Below are positions 35,832 to 44,880 of a stretch of DNA of 64,000 nt, one piece after another. Where the stretch lies: assembly GCA_965217685.1 (NCBI GenBank), contig CBDCIZ010000003.1:248001-312000 (forward strand), given 5' to 3'. Under the pieces are notes generated by a model. That model was not told where the DNA came from and searched no databases. It worked only from the letters and a program-made list of their open reading frames with translations. This stretch comes from Aurantimonas sp965217685 (lineage in GTDB: Bacteria > Pseudomonadota > Alphaproteobacteria > Rhizobiales > Rhizobiaceae). Position 1 is the stretch's first letter. Every line of letters starts with the position of its first letter. A program made the position numbers and the translations under genes.

Positions 35832-36007
35832 CAGCGTTCCTCCCTTTGCGGCGCCCACCGTCCACCGGGCGATCTAAGGCGTGGGGCGCTGCAAGGCAAA
35901 ACCGAATTCGAAAAGATCGCGGACCAAGGGCACCGGTTCGCACGACATGACATCGCGCCGATCGGCCTTGGCGGCCTTCATGGCGCAAACGGTACGGGAG
36001 GTGACGC

Positions 36008-37372
36008 ATGTCCCAACGCGCAACGCACACGCAGTTCGTTTTGGCGCGGCAGGCATCGGCGACCTGTCCCAATCCGTCATCCGGTCCTTCGTTCTCGGCA
36101 TTGTCACGCACGGCGCTTCGTTCTTTCTGCGTCGGCGTCGCTGCCGTCGCGCTCTCGGGCGCGCCCACCCTTGCACAGGATGCCGCGAAGCCGGCGGCTT
36201 CACCCGCACCTGCTGCGTCGGCTCCTGCCGCACCCGACGCGCCGACCAAGATCGAGATCGTCAGGATCGGCTTCCTGCGCACCTACGAGCCGACGATGGC
36301 ACTCTCGAAGCTCGACGAGCCGCCGGACAATATCGGTCTTGCCGGTGCCAAGGTGGCGATTGCCGACAACAACACCACCGGCCGCTTCATGGGCCAGGAG
36401 TTCACTCTGGACGTGGCGACGCTGGCGCCCGGCGAGGACGTGCCGGCGGCGGCGCAGAAGATGCTCGACGCCGGCGTCCATTACATCGTCACCGATCTGT
36501 CGCCGGACGACACATTGAAGGTCGCCGACCTCGCCAAAGCCGGAAACGCCATCGTCCTCAATGCCGGTGCCACGGACGACCGGCTGCGCAACGCTGACTG
36601 CCGTTCCAACATGCTGCACACCGCCCCGTCGCGCTCGATGCTGACGGACGGTCTCGCGCAGTACCTGATGTGGAAGCAGTGGCCGAACTGGGCGCTGGTC
36701 GAGGGCAGCCACGACAAGGACAAGCTCTACGCCGAGGCGCTGAAGAACTCGGCCAGGAAATTCGGCGGCAAGATCGTCGCCGAGAAGGTGTTCGAGGACA
36801 AGGGCGGCGCCAGAGCCACCGATTCCGGTCAGGCCCTGGTGCAGCGGCAGATCCCGACCTTTCTGCAGGACCTGCCGGACTATCAGGTGCTGCTCGTCGC
36901 CGACGAAAGCGAGGTGTTCGGCACCTATATTCCCTGGCGCACCTGGATTCCGCGTCCCGTCGCCGGCACGGCCGGGCTGACCGCCGGCTCCTGGCACCCG
37001 TCCAGCGAACAATGGGGCGGCGAGCAGATGCAGACGCGCTTCCTGAAAGAGGCTGGCCGCCGCATGCAGTCGAGAGACATGCAGGTCTGGACGGCCGTGC
37101 GCGTCGTCGGCGAGGCGGCGGTGCGCACCCATTCGGCCGATCCCGGCACCATCGACGCCTATATCAAGGGCCCCGATTTCACCGTCGCCGCCTTCAAGGG
37201 CCAGCGCCTGACTTTCCGCGACTGGGACTGGCAATTGCGCCAGCCGGTCCTTCTGGCGACGTCGAACTCGGTCGTCAGCGCCTCGCCGCAGGAGGGCTAT
37301 CTGCACCAGGTCTCCGAACTCGACACGCTCGGCACCGATCGGCCGGAGACGCTGTGCAAGTTCGACAAATAA
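36008..37372 (+). CDS. lutA: Periplasmic binding protein of the quinoprotein-linked (lut-like) ABC system
   Basis: A 454-residue periplasmic binding protein (type-1 fold, distantly LivJ-like). It has a long leader with hydrophobic core FCVGVAAVALSGAPTLAQD, a Pro/Ala linker, then IVRIGFLRTYEPTMALSKLD and a C-terminal QVSELDTLGTDRPETLCKFDK. This is the binding protein type that accompanies PQQ-dependent alcohol dehydrogenases. In Methylobacterium the matching lut cluster is needed for lanthanide uptake. Lanthanide, or a lanthanide complex, is therefore the likely ligand by context, not shown by sequence. A GGGAGG site precedes the ATG. Confidence 0.82.
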   Translation: MSQRATHTQFVLARQASATCPNPSSGPSFSALSRTALRSFCVGVAAVALSGAPTLAQDAAKPAASPAPAASAPAAPDAPTKIEIVRIGFLRTYEPTMALSKLDEPPDNIGLAGAKVAIADNNTTGRFMGQEFTLDVATLAPGEDVPAAAQKMLDAGVHYIVTDLSPDDTLKVADLAKAGNAIVLNAGATDDRLRNADCRSNMLHTAPSRSMLTDGLAQYLMWKQWPNWALVEGSHDKDKLYAEALKNSARKFGGKIVAEKVFEDKGGARATDSGQALVQRQIPTFLQDLPDYQVLLVADESEVFGTYIPWRTWIPRPVAGTAGLTAGSWHPSSEQWGGEQMQTRFLKEAGRRMQSRDMQVWTAVRVVGEAAVRTHSADPGTIDAYIKGPDFTVAAFKGQRLTFRDWDWQLRQPVLLATSNSVVSASPQEGYLHQVSELDTLGTDRPETLCKFDK

Positions 37373-37594
37373 GCGGCTGGCCCGTCGACCGTGGCGAGAG
37401 CCGTCAACCGGACTGCGCGGACGGGACCGACACTTTCGCGAAGCCCGCATCCCTCTCCGGCAACGACGACGCTGCGTCGGTCGAAGGCCGTTCGGCTTGA
37501 CGGAGCGCCCTTCGGCTGGCTTCTAAACGGGATCGCCCACGACCCGCTCCGCGCTTCTCTTGCGGCGCCGCCACTCAAAGGCTTCGTTCGTCCC

Positions 37595-39070
37595 GTGTCG
37601 CTCAAATCCCGCCTTGCGGCCACACTGATCGTCGCCTTCCTCGCGATCCTGTCGATCGGCGCGGTGCTGACCTTCGACCAGGCGACGCGCAATATCCGCG
37701 CCGAGCTCGGCGCCGAGCGCAGCGTCGCGTCGAACCGGGTCGCCGAACTTGTCGCCCGGCTGCCGGCCTCGCGCGACACGGCCGGTGAACTCGCCGCCTT
37801 CGTGCGCGCCTTCAACGGCGACAGGCATGTGCAGGTGATGCTGCTCGATTCCACCGGCGCCATCCGCGCCGCCTCGATGCCGGCCGCGCCGAGTTGGTCG
37901 CTGCCGCACTGGTTCGTCACCCTGTTTGCGCCCGATACGAAGACCACCATCATGCCACTCTCCGGCAGCGCGCTGCCGATGACTGCGGTCGTCGTCGCCA
38001 TCGATCCGCGCAACGAACTCGTCACCACCTGGACGGATCTTCTGATCAGCCTGTCGATCCTCGTCCTCTTCGTGCTCGTCGCCTTCGCGGCCGTCTGGAT
38101 CGTCGCCGACCGGGCGCTGCGTCCGCTTGGCGAGTTGCAGAAGGCCTTCGGGCGAATCGGGAATGGCGACTATGCCGTTGCCATCGCACCCGAAGGGCCA
38201 CCGGAAATGCAGGCGCTGGCCGAGGGCTGCAACGTCATGACGACACGTCTCGACGAAATTTCCGCGCGCAACCGACGGCTTTCCGAGCAGCTCCTGCGGC
38301 TGCAAGACGAGGAGCGCGCCGACCTCGCTCGAGACCTTCACGACGAGATCGGCCCGCAGCTCTTCGCCATCGATGTCGACGCCTCGGCGATCGCACGGCT
38401 GTCGGCCAGGGGGCAGACCGGCGTGGCCCTGTCGAGCCGCGCCGACGCCATCAAGACCGCCGCGCAGCGGGCGCGAAAAGATGTCCGGCGCATCCTGTCG
38501 GACCTTCGCCCCGGCCTGATGCCGGGCCTCGGCCTGAAGGTCTCGATCGAGAACCTGCTGTCGGACCTAGCCCGCCGCCATCCGGACGTCGCCTTTCCGG
38601 CCGATCTCGAGGATGGCGACTGGGATGGGACACTCGAGGTGCTCGTCCACCGGGCGGTCCGCGAGGGGCTGCACAATGCGTTGCGCCACGGCCATCCGAC
38701 GCGCGTCGCGACCCGGCTCGTCTCCGACGGCCGCAACCTCGCCTTCAGCGTCGTCGACGATGGCGGCGGCCTGCCGGAGGCCGGTCCCACCGGCGGTTTC
38801 GGCCTGATCGGCATGCGCGAACGGCTGGAGGCGGCCGGCGGCAAGCTGGCGGTCGTCCAGGTGCCGCTGCCGCCCGGCGTCAGGATCGAGGGTATCGTGC
38901 CGCTGCGGCCGGAGGATTTCGACACGGCCCGCAGCACCGGCGGGGAAACTTGTGCGAGGGACCGTGAAGCCGCAGCCGGCCCCGTCGACTTCGACGGCCC
39001 GTCGCCGGACAACGGAGCCGAAACGGCGAACGGGCCTGCGGCTGGCCGCAGCCGGAGGACCACGCCATGA
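37595..39070 (+). CDS. Membrane histidine kinase (NarL-type) in the lut/xox region
   Basis: A sensor kinase of about 491 residues. TM1 covers ~residues 5-28, followed by a periplasmic region of ~120 residues, TM2 ~149-171, then a HAMP domain (RPLGELQKAFGRIGNGDY). A HisKA_3 dimerisation domain carries the phospho-acceptor His249 in LARDLHDEIGPQ, and an HATPase_c domain (LHNALRHGHPT, FGLIGMRERLEAAGG) follows. A ~50-residue Arg/Gly/Pro-rich tail ends the protein. The GTG before SLKSRLAATL was chosen, as a 68-residue upstream extension looks non-coding. It overlaps the response-regulator gene by four bases and probably senses a signal for methanol or lanthanide genes. Confidence 0.85.
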   Translation: MSLKSRLAATLIVAFLAILSIGAVLTFDQATRNIRAELGAERSVASNRVAELVARLPASRDTAGELAAFVRAFNGDRHVQVMLLDSTGAIRAASMPAAPSWSLPHWFVTLFAPDTKTTIMPLSGSALPMTAVVVAIDPRNELVTTWTDLLISLSILVLFVLVAFAAVWIVADRALRPLGELQKAFGRIGNGDYAVAIAPEGPPEMQALAEGCNVMTTRLDEISARNRRLSEQLLRLQDEERADLARDLHDEIGPQLFAIDVDASAIARLSARGQTGVALSSRADAIKTAAQRARKDVRRILSDLRPGLMPGLGLKVSIENLLSDLARRHPDVAFPADLEDGDWDGTLEVLVHRAVREGLHNALRHGHPTRVATRLVSDGRNLAFSVVDDGGGLPEAGPTGGFGLIGMRERLEAAGGKLAVVQVPLPPGVRIEGIVPLRPEDFDTARSTGGETCARDREAAAGPVDFDGPSPDNGAETANGPAAGRSRRTTP

Positions 39071-39705
39071 AACTCCTCATCGTCGACGATCACACGGTGG
39101 TGCGCGACGGCGTAAGGCGCCTCGTCGAAACCCTCGACGTGACCGAGATCGCCGAGGCGGAAACGCCGTCGGAGGCGCTGGCCCGGTTTCGCGCCTTCCG
39201 GCCGGACGTCACCGTCCTCGACATCAATTTGAAGAACGGCAGCGGCCTCGACGTCCTGCGGCGCCTCAGGGCCGACGATCCGAAGGCGAGGATCGTCGTC
39301 TTCTCGATGTACTCGGACGTCGTCTACGCCGATTCCGCCCGGCGCGAGGGCGCACTCGGCTACGTCGCCAAGAGCGCGCCCTCCGACGAATTGCTGCTGG
39401 CGATCGAGAAGGCGGAGGCCGGCGAGCCCTATGTCGACAGCGAGACCATGGCTCTGATGGCGCATCAACCTTCCGGCGAAGGCGGCTCGAAGGAGTTGTC
39501 CCGGCGCGAGTTGCAGATCCTGCACATGCTCGGCGAGGGCAGGAGCCTCAACGAGATCGCCACCGGTCTCGGCGTCGCCTACAAGACCGTCGCCAACACC
39601 TCGACCCGCATGAAGGAAAAGCTCGGCGTCGAGCGCACCTCCGACCTCGTGCGCTTCGCCATCGAAACCAAGGGCGGGCGCATGCTCGGCCGCGACGATC
39701 TTTGA
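39067..39705 (+). CDS. LuxR/NarL-type response regulator
   Basis: The partner of the kinase just upstream, 212 residues. The receiver domain has acidic residues D7 and D8, phospho-acceptor Asp52 (TVLDINLKNG) and the conserved Lys in GYVAKSA. The C-terminal LuxR helix-turn-helix (LSRRELQILHMLGEGRSLNEIATGLGV, then KTVANTSTRMKEKLGV) binds DNA. Similar LuxR-type regulators (PedR, AgmR/ExaE, MxbM) control PQQ alcohol dehydrogenase genes, so xoxF and the lut-like genes are plausible targets. Confidence 0.9.
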   Translation: MKLLIVDDHTVVRDGVRRLVETLDVTEIAEAETPSEALARFRAFRPDVTVLDINLKNGSGLDVLRRLRADDPKARIVVFSMYSDVVYADSARREGALGYVAKSAPSDELLLAIEKAEAGEPYVDSETMALMAHQPSGEGGSKELSRRELQILHMLGEGRSLNEIATGLGVAYKTVANTSTRMKEKLGVERTSDLVRFAIETKGGRMLGRDDL

Positions 39706-40111
39706 TCCCGGCGTCAAAGCCCTCTCTCCCCGTGCGATCTTTCCGCTCGCGATAACCTCGAAGCCAGGGGCCAGGCGGCAAGTCAAGACGCAAGGAAGCC
39801 TGCGTGAACGGGAAGTTGTCCCGTTGTCAGGTGATCGAGCCGGGCGCAAATTCGTCCTGCCGGTTGTTCCGACCACCCGCCCCTCCCAAAGGCAAGGTGG
39901 CCGGGACAACCGGATTTCGATTGCCGATCTTATGTCTGGCCGATCTTATGTCTGGGAGGACGTGCGGCATCGAAGTCTTCGAAACGCGGTGGGCACCACG
40001 GATCGAAACGGACGATTTCGCGATGTCGGCCGAACGAACACGCGCCGGGATGTTCGGTGCGGCCGTACTACGCGTTTACATTGCGCGCGAAAACGTCTCG
40101 GGAGGACATGC
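39706..40111. promoter_or_regulatory. Probable promoter region of the beta-propeller/ABC genes
   Basis: This 406-base gap has no supported gene. It holds a 7-base inverted repeat (AACGGGA-N5-TCCCGTT, 39807-39825), a possible operator. It also holds an exact tandem duplication of a 16-base unit (39924-39955). The strong ribosome site of the beta-propeller gene is at its end. The long spacing after the regulator gene suggests a separate promoter, but no -35/-10 is convincing. Confidence 0.45.
39924..39955. repeat. Exact 16-bp tandem duplication
   Basis: The unit CCGATCTTATGTCTGG is present twice without a gap, 156 bases before the beta-propeller start. It may be a duplicated regulator site or a replication-slippage product. 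Confidence 0.9.
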
Positions 40112-41122
40112 ATGCACCAGTCGAAGCGCCACCGGCTCGCCGCCCCGTTGCAGTCGGCGATCCTGCCGGCCCTGACCCTGGCGCTCGGCCTCTCGACGAC
40201 GCCGGCCTTCGCCTACAAGATCTTCGTGACCAACGAGAAGGGCAACGACATCACCGTCATCGATTCCGATGGCTTCGAGGTCGTCGACAGCTTTCGGGCC
40301 GGTCAGCGGCCGCGCGGCATCGCCGTCTCGCCCGACCAGAGCAAGCTCTACGTCTGCACCAGCGACGACGACACGATCACCGTCTTCGACACCAGGACGT
40401 ATAAAAAGCTCGGCACACTGCCCTCCGGTCCCGATCCCGAGCTTCTGGCGATCTCGCCGGACGGCAAGTTCCTCTACGCCGCCAACGAGGACGACAATCT
40501 CGTCACCGCCATCGACCTCGTCACGGGCCAGAGGCTTGCGGAAATCCCCGTCGGCGTCGAGCCGGAAGGCATGGCCGTCTCACCCGATGGTCAGACGATC
40601 GTCAACACCTCCGAGACGACGTCGATGGCGCATTTCATCGACAAGGACAGCCAGCAGATCACCGCCAACGTCCTCGTCGACACACGGCCGCGCTGGGCCG
40701 AGTTCAAGGCCGACGGCTCCGAAGTCTGGGTCTCGGCGGAGATCGGTGGCACGGTCAAGGTGATCGACATGGCCACCAAGGCCGTCACCCACACGATCGA
40801 CTTCAAGATCCCCGGCATCCGCCCCGAGGCAATCCAGGCGGTCGGCATCGCCATCACCAAGGACGGCTCCAAAGCCTACATCGCGCTCGGCCCCGCCAAC
40901 CGCGTCGCCGTCGTCGACACCACGACCTACGAGGTGACGGATTATCTTCTCGTCGGCCAGCGGGTCTGGCACTTCGCCTTCTCGCCGGACGAGAAGCATC
41001 TCTTCACCACCAACGGGATCTCCAACGACGTGTCGATCATCGATGTCGCCGACGACGAGGTGATCAAGTCGGTGCAGGTCGGCCAGCAGCCCTGGGGGGC
41101 GGCGGTCGCCGACATCGAGTGA
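40112..41122 (+). CDS. Periplasmic YVTN beta-propeller protein of the lut-like system
   Basis: A 336-residue exported seven-bladed beta-propeller. The signal peptide ends at TTPAFAYKIF. Repeats of the YVTN/SMP-30 type recur about every 42 residues (GNDITVIDSDGFEVV, DDTITVFDTRTYKKL, NRVAVVDTTTYEVTD, NDVSIIDVADDEVIK). This protein type accompanies the PQQ-linked ABC transporter genes and is present in lut clusters. Its biochemical role is unknown; ligand capture or a scaffold for XoxF electron flow are both possible. A GGGAGGA ribosome site precedes the ATG. Confidence 0.87.
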   Translation: MHQSKRHRLAAPLQSAILPALTLALGLSTTPAFAYKIFVTNEKGNDITVIDSDGFEVVDSFRAGQRPRGIAVSPDQSKLYVCTSDDDTITVFDTRTYKKLGTLPSGPDPELLAISPDGKFLYAANEDDNLVTAIDLVTGQRLAEIPVGVEPEGMAVSPDGQTIVNTSETTSMAHFIDKDSQQITANVLVDTRPRWAEFKADGSEVWVSAEIGGTVKVIDMATKAVTHTIDFKIPGIRPEAIQAVGIAITKDGSKAYIALGPANRVAVVDTTTYEVTDYLLVGQRVWHFAFSPDEKHLFTTNGISNDVSIIDVADDEVIKSVQVGQQPWGAAVADIE

Positions 41123-41180
41123 GCCGAAGCCATCAGCGCCCTGCGCTGGCGGCCTTGAAAACGACTGAAGGAGAACACCT

Positions 41181-41798
41181 ATGAAACCGACCTGGCTCCT
41201 GGCGATGGCGGCCATGCTTACCTTTGCACCGATCACCGTGGCGACCGCGCAGGATACAGACAAGCCCGTCGGCGACCAGCAGATGCAGACCGAAGACGAC
41301 GATGATGGGGACGATGACGGCCCGGCCGCGGCACCGGCCGACGCCGGCATCCAGGACAAGGCGGTCGAGGCTGCCTCGAAGATGGCAATGATGCCGGCAA
41401 ACGCCCTCACCGGCGACCAGCTCGGCCTGCCGAAGGTCAGCCTGACCAGCGTGACCCTGCCGCCGCTGGTGCTCGGGGAAGAGGGCAACGACTTCGCCGT
41501 CAACCGCAACGACTACGTGCTGCGCGCCGGCCAGTCCTACCATTTCGACATCACCTCGGCGGGTGGTCTGGAATACAAGTTCGAGGCGCCGGGCTTCTTC
41601 CGCAACATCTGGCTCGACGAGATCGTCATCGACGATCTGGAAGTCCACATGGCCGGACCGCCGGCCTGGCTCGAATACGACGACAAGGGCACCGTGTCGC
41701 TGCACTTCAAGGCCGTCACGCCCGGCCGCTACGACTGGCACGTCGGCGACGCCAAGGGCGGCAAGGAGATGAAGGGCACCATCCTGATCGTGCGCTGA
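41181..41798 (+). CDS. Secreted protein with acidic Asp stretch in the lut-like cluster
   Basis: A 205-residue exported protein with signal peptide MKPTWLLAMAAMLTFAPITVATAQ. Directly after it comes a highly acidic run, TEDDDDGDDDG (about residues 38-48), that could bind cations such as calcium or lanthanides. The C-terminal half (YVLRAGQSYHFDITSAGG, EVHMAGPPAWLEYDDKG, GRYDWHVGDAKGGKEMKG) looks like a cupredoxin-like beta-sandwich without an obvious copper site. It lies between the beta-propeller gene and the ABC ATPase gene, with an AAGGAGA site. Function unknown. Confidence 0.75.
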   Translation: MKPTWLLAMAAMLTFAPITVATAQDTDKPVGDQQMQTEDDDDGDDDGPAAAPADAGIQDKAVEAASKMAMMPANALTGDQLGLPKVSLTSVTLPPLVLGEEGNDFAVNRNDYVLRAGQSYHFDITSAGGLEYKFEAPGFFRNIWLDEIVIDDLEVHMAGPPAWLEYDDKGTVSLHFKAVTPGRYDWHVGDAKGGKEMKGTILIVR

Positions 41799-41812
41799 CG
41801 CGGAGCATGACA

Positions 41813-41840
41813 CGGGCCGGATCGGTCGCAATCCGGCCCG
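41813..41840 (+). other. Perfect 10-bp hairpin without T-tract
   Basis: CGGGCCGGAT and ATCCGGCCCG enclose an 8-base loop, 15 bases past the stop of the acidic-protein gene. Lacking a T-run, it may slow decay of the upstream mRNA or reduce read-through into the ABC genes. Confidence 0.65.
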
Positions 41841-41984
41841 AATGCAACGTTCGCCGCATCGATTTCGCATGGGCGCGCTCCGCCGTTGCGCTAGTATGAC
41901 CGGAGGGTTCGGCTGGTCCGGACGATCGAGACGCAGCATCAACACCCATCAGCACCGGCCCTCAAAAGCGAGACATTCGACCCG

Positions 41985-42767
41985 ATGAACGACGAACCGG
42001 CGGCGCTTTCCATCGAAGCCGTCAGCCACTCCTACGGAGCGCGCAAGGCACTGGACGACGTGTCGTTCAGCGTGCCCCAGGGCTCGTTCACCGCGCTGCT
42101 CGGGCCGAACGGCGCCGGCAAGTCGACGCTGTTCTCGCTGATCACCCGGCTGTTCAACGTCCGCGACGGGTCGATCGCGATCCTCGGCTGGTCCCTGCGC
42201 GAGGACCCCGGCGAGGCGCTGCGCCGTCTCGGCGTCGTCTTCCAGGCCCGCACGCTCGATCTCGACCTGTCGATCGACCAGAATCTCACCTACCACGCCT
42301 CGCTGCACGGCATCGGCGCGCACGCCGCCAGGGCCCGCAGCCGCGAACTCCTGCAGGGCTCCGACCTCTACGACCGGCTCGGCGAGAAGGCCCGCAACCT
42401 GTCGGGCGGTCAGCTCAGGCGCATCGAGATCATCCGCGCCTTCATGCACAGGCCACGGCTGATCCTGCTCGACGAGCCGACCGTCGGCCTCGACATCCGC
42501 TCGCGCGCCGAGATCGTCGCGGAGGTGCGCCGGCTGGTGAAGGACGAGGGCGTCAGCGTGCTTTGGGCGACCCATCTCATCGACGAGATCGACGAAAGCG
42601 ACCGGGTCGTCGTCCTGCACCACGGCAAGGTGCTGGCCGAAGGCCGCGTGCCCGACATCGTCGAGGCCGAGAGCGCCGGCTCGATCCGCGACGCCTTCAC
42701 CCGCCTCACCAGCCTGTCGACGAACGGCTCGGCGGCCCGCAAGCCCGAGCTGGAGACGGCGCCATGA
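41985..42767 (+). CDS. lutE: ABC transporter ATP-binding protein of the lut-like system
   Basis: A 260-residue ABC ATPase. It has Walker A LGPNGAGKSTLFSLI, the Q-loop region GVVFQARTLDLDLSI, the signature NLSGGQLRRIEIIRAFM, Walker B LILLDEPTVGLD and the His switch LWATHLIDEI. It belongs to the group tied to PQQ alcohol dehydrogenase clusters and matches the ATPase of the lut lanthanide system in gene context. It overlaps the permease gene by four bases. The permease type (ABC-2) is usually an exporter fold, so the transport direction remains open. Confidence 0.88.
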   Translation: MNDEPAALSIEAVSHSYGARKALDDVSFSVPQGSFTALLGPNGAGKSTLFSLITRLFNVRDGSIAILGWSLREDPGEALRRLGVVFQARTLDLDLSIDQNLTYHASLHGIGAHAARARSRELLQGSDLYDRLGEKARNLSGGQLRRIEIIRAFMHRPRLILLDEPTVGLDIRSRAEIVAEVRRLVKDEGVSVLWATHLIDEIDESDRVVVLHHGKVLAEGRVPDIVEAESAGSIRDAFTRLTSLSTNGSAARKPELETAP

Positions 42768-43630
42768 GCAGTCTCTCGATCCCCGCCGCCGAACGGGCCG
42801 CCAAGACCGCCGGGGACGAACGCCGCGGCTTCGGCTTCTCCGCCTATGCAACCTGCCTGTGGGGCATCGTGTGGCGTGAGGGTCTGCGCTTCCTGCACCA
42901 GCGCGAGCGGTTCGTCGCCGCCCTCGTGCGCCCGCTCCTGTGGCTGTTCATCTTCGCCGCCGGCTTCCGCCAGGTGCTCGGCGTCTCGATCATCGCGCCG
43001 TATCAGACCTACGTGCTCTACGAGGTATTCATCACGCCCGGTCTCGTCGGGATGATCCAGTTGTTCAACGGCATGCAGTCCTCGCTCTCCATGGTCTACG
43101 ACCGGGAGACAGGAACCATGAAAACGCTGCTCGTCTCGCCGCTGCCGCGCTGGTTCCTGCTGGTCTCCAAGCTGTGCGCCGGCGTCGCGGTCGGCATCGT
43201 GCAGATCTACGTGTTCTTCGCCATCGCCTGGTTCTGGGACGTGCGTCCGCACTGGACGGGCTATCTCTATGTTGTCCCGGCGCTGGTGCTTACCGGCCTG
43301 ATGCTCGGCTCGCTCGGCATGCTCTTGTCCTCGCTGGTCAGGCAGCTCGAGAATTTCGCCGGCGTGATGAATTTCGTGATCTTCCCGATGTATTTCGCCT
43401 CCTCGGCGCTCTATCCGCTCTGGCGCGTGCAGGAATCAAGCCCGCTGCTCTATCGGATCTGCCAGATCAACCCCTTCACCCACGCCGTCGAGCTCGTGCG
43501 CTTCGCGCTCTACGGCCAGTTCAACCTCTTCGCCTTCGCCGTCGTTCTCGGCTGCACGATCCTGTTCCTCGGCGGCGCGATCATCGCCTACGACCCGGCG
43601 CGTGGACTCATCAGCCGCAAGCGCGGTTGA
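42764..43630 (+). CDS. lutF: ABC-2-type permease of the lut-like system
   Basis: A 288-residue inner-membrane protein with about six helices, of the ABC-2 (PedC-like) type. Visible features are the N-terminal amphipathic WREGLRFLHQRERFVAALV, the conserved YDRETGTMKTLLVSPLPRW loop and FVIFPMYFASSALYPLW. It forms the membrane channel for the ATPase just upstream. The same permease type is found next to PQQ alcohol dehydrogenase genes in pseudomonads and methylotrophs. Confidence 0.87.
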   Translation: MSSLSIPAAERAAKTAGDERRGFGFSAYATCLWGIVWREGLRFLHQRERFVAALVRPLLWLFIFAAGFRQVLGVSIIAPYQTYVLYEVFITPGLVGMIQLFNGMQSSLSMVYDRETGTMKTLLVSPLPRWFLLVSKLCAGVAVGIVQIYVFFAIAWFWDVRPHWTGYLYVVPALVLTGLMLGSLGMLLSSLVRQLENFAGVMNFVIFPMYFASSALYPLWRVQESSPLLYRICQINPFTHAVELVRFALYGQFNLFAFAVVLGCTILFLGGAIIAYDPARGLISRKRG

Positions 43631-43677
43631 GCCGCCGCGCCGCAAGGCCGCGCCAAAACGCATCTCGGGAGGATGTC

Positions 43678-44550
43678 ATGACCCACCGCTCGGCCAACCC
43701 GCATTCCGCAATGCGCCGCGTCCGGCCTGTCCTGCTGGCGACCGCGGCCATGCTGCTGCCGGCGCTCGTCGCCGTTCCCGCCCTGGCCCAGACCCAGACC
43801 CAGACGCCGGGCGGCGCGCAGCCGCGCGACATCCCCAAGGACTTCGTGCTGCCCGGCCCCGCGCCGACGGGAACGCCGAGCCCGGCCCCCAGGACTGCCA
43901 CTCCCCTGGCGAGCGATGCAGCCGCACCGAATGCCACGACCGGCGCAAGCGGCGGCGACGGCGAAAGCGCGCGCAAGGGCCGCCCAATGGACTTCGCCAG
44001 GGCGCCGGAGACCGGCACGACGAACTGGCCCTGCATCCAGCAGAAGCTCGGCTCGATCCAGCCCGCGCAAGTCTGGTCGGGCCCGGCGCTTCCCGAGGCC
44101 GGCGCCGAAAAGCCGACGCCCGAAGAGAACCGGCTGATCGATTCGCTCGCCGCCCGCCGCCTGCCGATCGACGAGGCTGCGACCCTGGTGAAGGCCTATG
44201 TCGAGAAGCAGTCCGAGGCCGAGCGCCAGGCGGCGGCAACGCGTATCATGGCCGGGCTCCTGCGCCAGCTCAACACCGAGCGCAGCGAGGTGATGGACGG
44301 GATCGAGCGCTACGGCGCCAAGCAGAAAGCGCTCGCCCAGCGCCTGCGCGAACAGAGCGCCGGCTTCGCCAGGGTGCAGCGCAATGCTGCCTCGTCCAAC
44401 AACGATATCGAGAACGCCCGGCAGGCGCTGCTCTGGGACACCCGTGTCTTCGACGAGCGCCGCAAGTCGCTGAGCTATGTCTGCGAGGTCCCGACCCTCA
44501 TCGAGCAGCGCGCCTTCGCGCTGGGACGGGTGATCGCCAGCGCGCTGTGA
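43678..44550 (+). CDS. Secreted coiled-coil-like protein ending the lut-like cluster
   Basis: A 290-residue exported protein. The signal peptide ends at VPALAQT. Residues ~40-105 are Pro/Ala/Thr/Gly-rich linker. The C-terminal 185 residues (NWPCIQQKLGSIQPAQVWSG, then long Ala/Glu/Arg-rich helices such as RIMAGLLRQLNTERSEVMDG) probably form a helical bundle. Two cysteines (NWPCIQ and SYVCEVP) could pair. It has the same GGGAGGA-type ribosome site as other periplasmic genes here and follows the permease gene by 47 bases. Function unknown; position corresponds to an exported protein of lut clusters. Confidence 0.75.
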   Translation: MTHRSANPHSAMRRVRPVLLATAAMLLPALVAVPALAQTQTQTPGGAQPRDIPKDFVLPGPAPTGTPSPAPRTATPLASDAAAPNATTGASGGDGESARKGRPMDFARAPETGTTNWPCIQQKLGSIQPAQVWSGPALPEAGAEKPTPEENRLIDSLAARRLPIDEAATLVKAYVEKQSEAERQAAATRIMAGLLRQLNTERSEVMDGIERYGAKQKALAQRLREQSAGFARVQRNAASSNNDIENARQALLWDTRVFDERRKSLSYVCEVPTLIEQRAFALGRVIASAL

Positions 44551-44608
44551 CCGCTTAAGACCTTTCGAGCACCCCAGGGCATCAATCTTCCCGCCACCGA
44601 GCCAAACG

Positions 44609-44779
44609 CCCTCATCGCCTGCCGGCACTTCTCCCGCAGGCGGGAGAAGAACTCAGCTTCGAGGCTTTCAGATCAGGACCGGCAAGGTCGCCGGGTTCCT
44701 CGAAATTTCCGGACAGACTACAAACCCGGCCACCGCCTTCTTCTTCCCGACGGGGAGAAGGTCCGGCAGGGGATGAGGG
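44609..44779. repeat. RIME-like composite inverted repeat
   Basis: The outer arms CCCTCATC-x-CCTGCCGG and CCGGCAGG-x-GATGAGGG are inverted. Just inside them are two palindromes: CTTCTCCCGC-AG-GCGGGAGAAG at 44628-44649, and a weaker CTTCTTCCC/GGGGAGAAG near 44742-44760. This design recalls the rhizobial RIME intergenic elements. It lies between two convergent gene sets and may fold at transcript ends. Confidence 0.7.
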
Positions 44780-44880
44780 AGCAATGTCTCGCGAAGAAAG
44801 CCTGCCGCGGCAAAGTGCCGATCCAGGGAATGTGCCGGGATCGTCAGGTCCAGCCCTGCCTTCCGTCGCGATCGCCCGCC

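Noticed and set aside
37391..37594. N-terminal extension of the histidine kinase to an upstream ATG
   Set aside because: The 68 extra residues are Arg/Pro/Ser-rich without conservation signals, and they precede the natural kinase N-terminus and first membrane helix.
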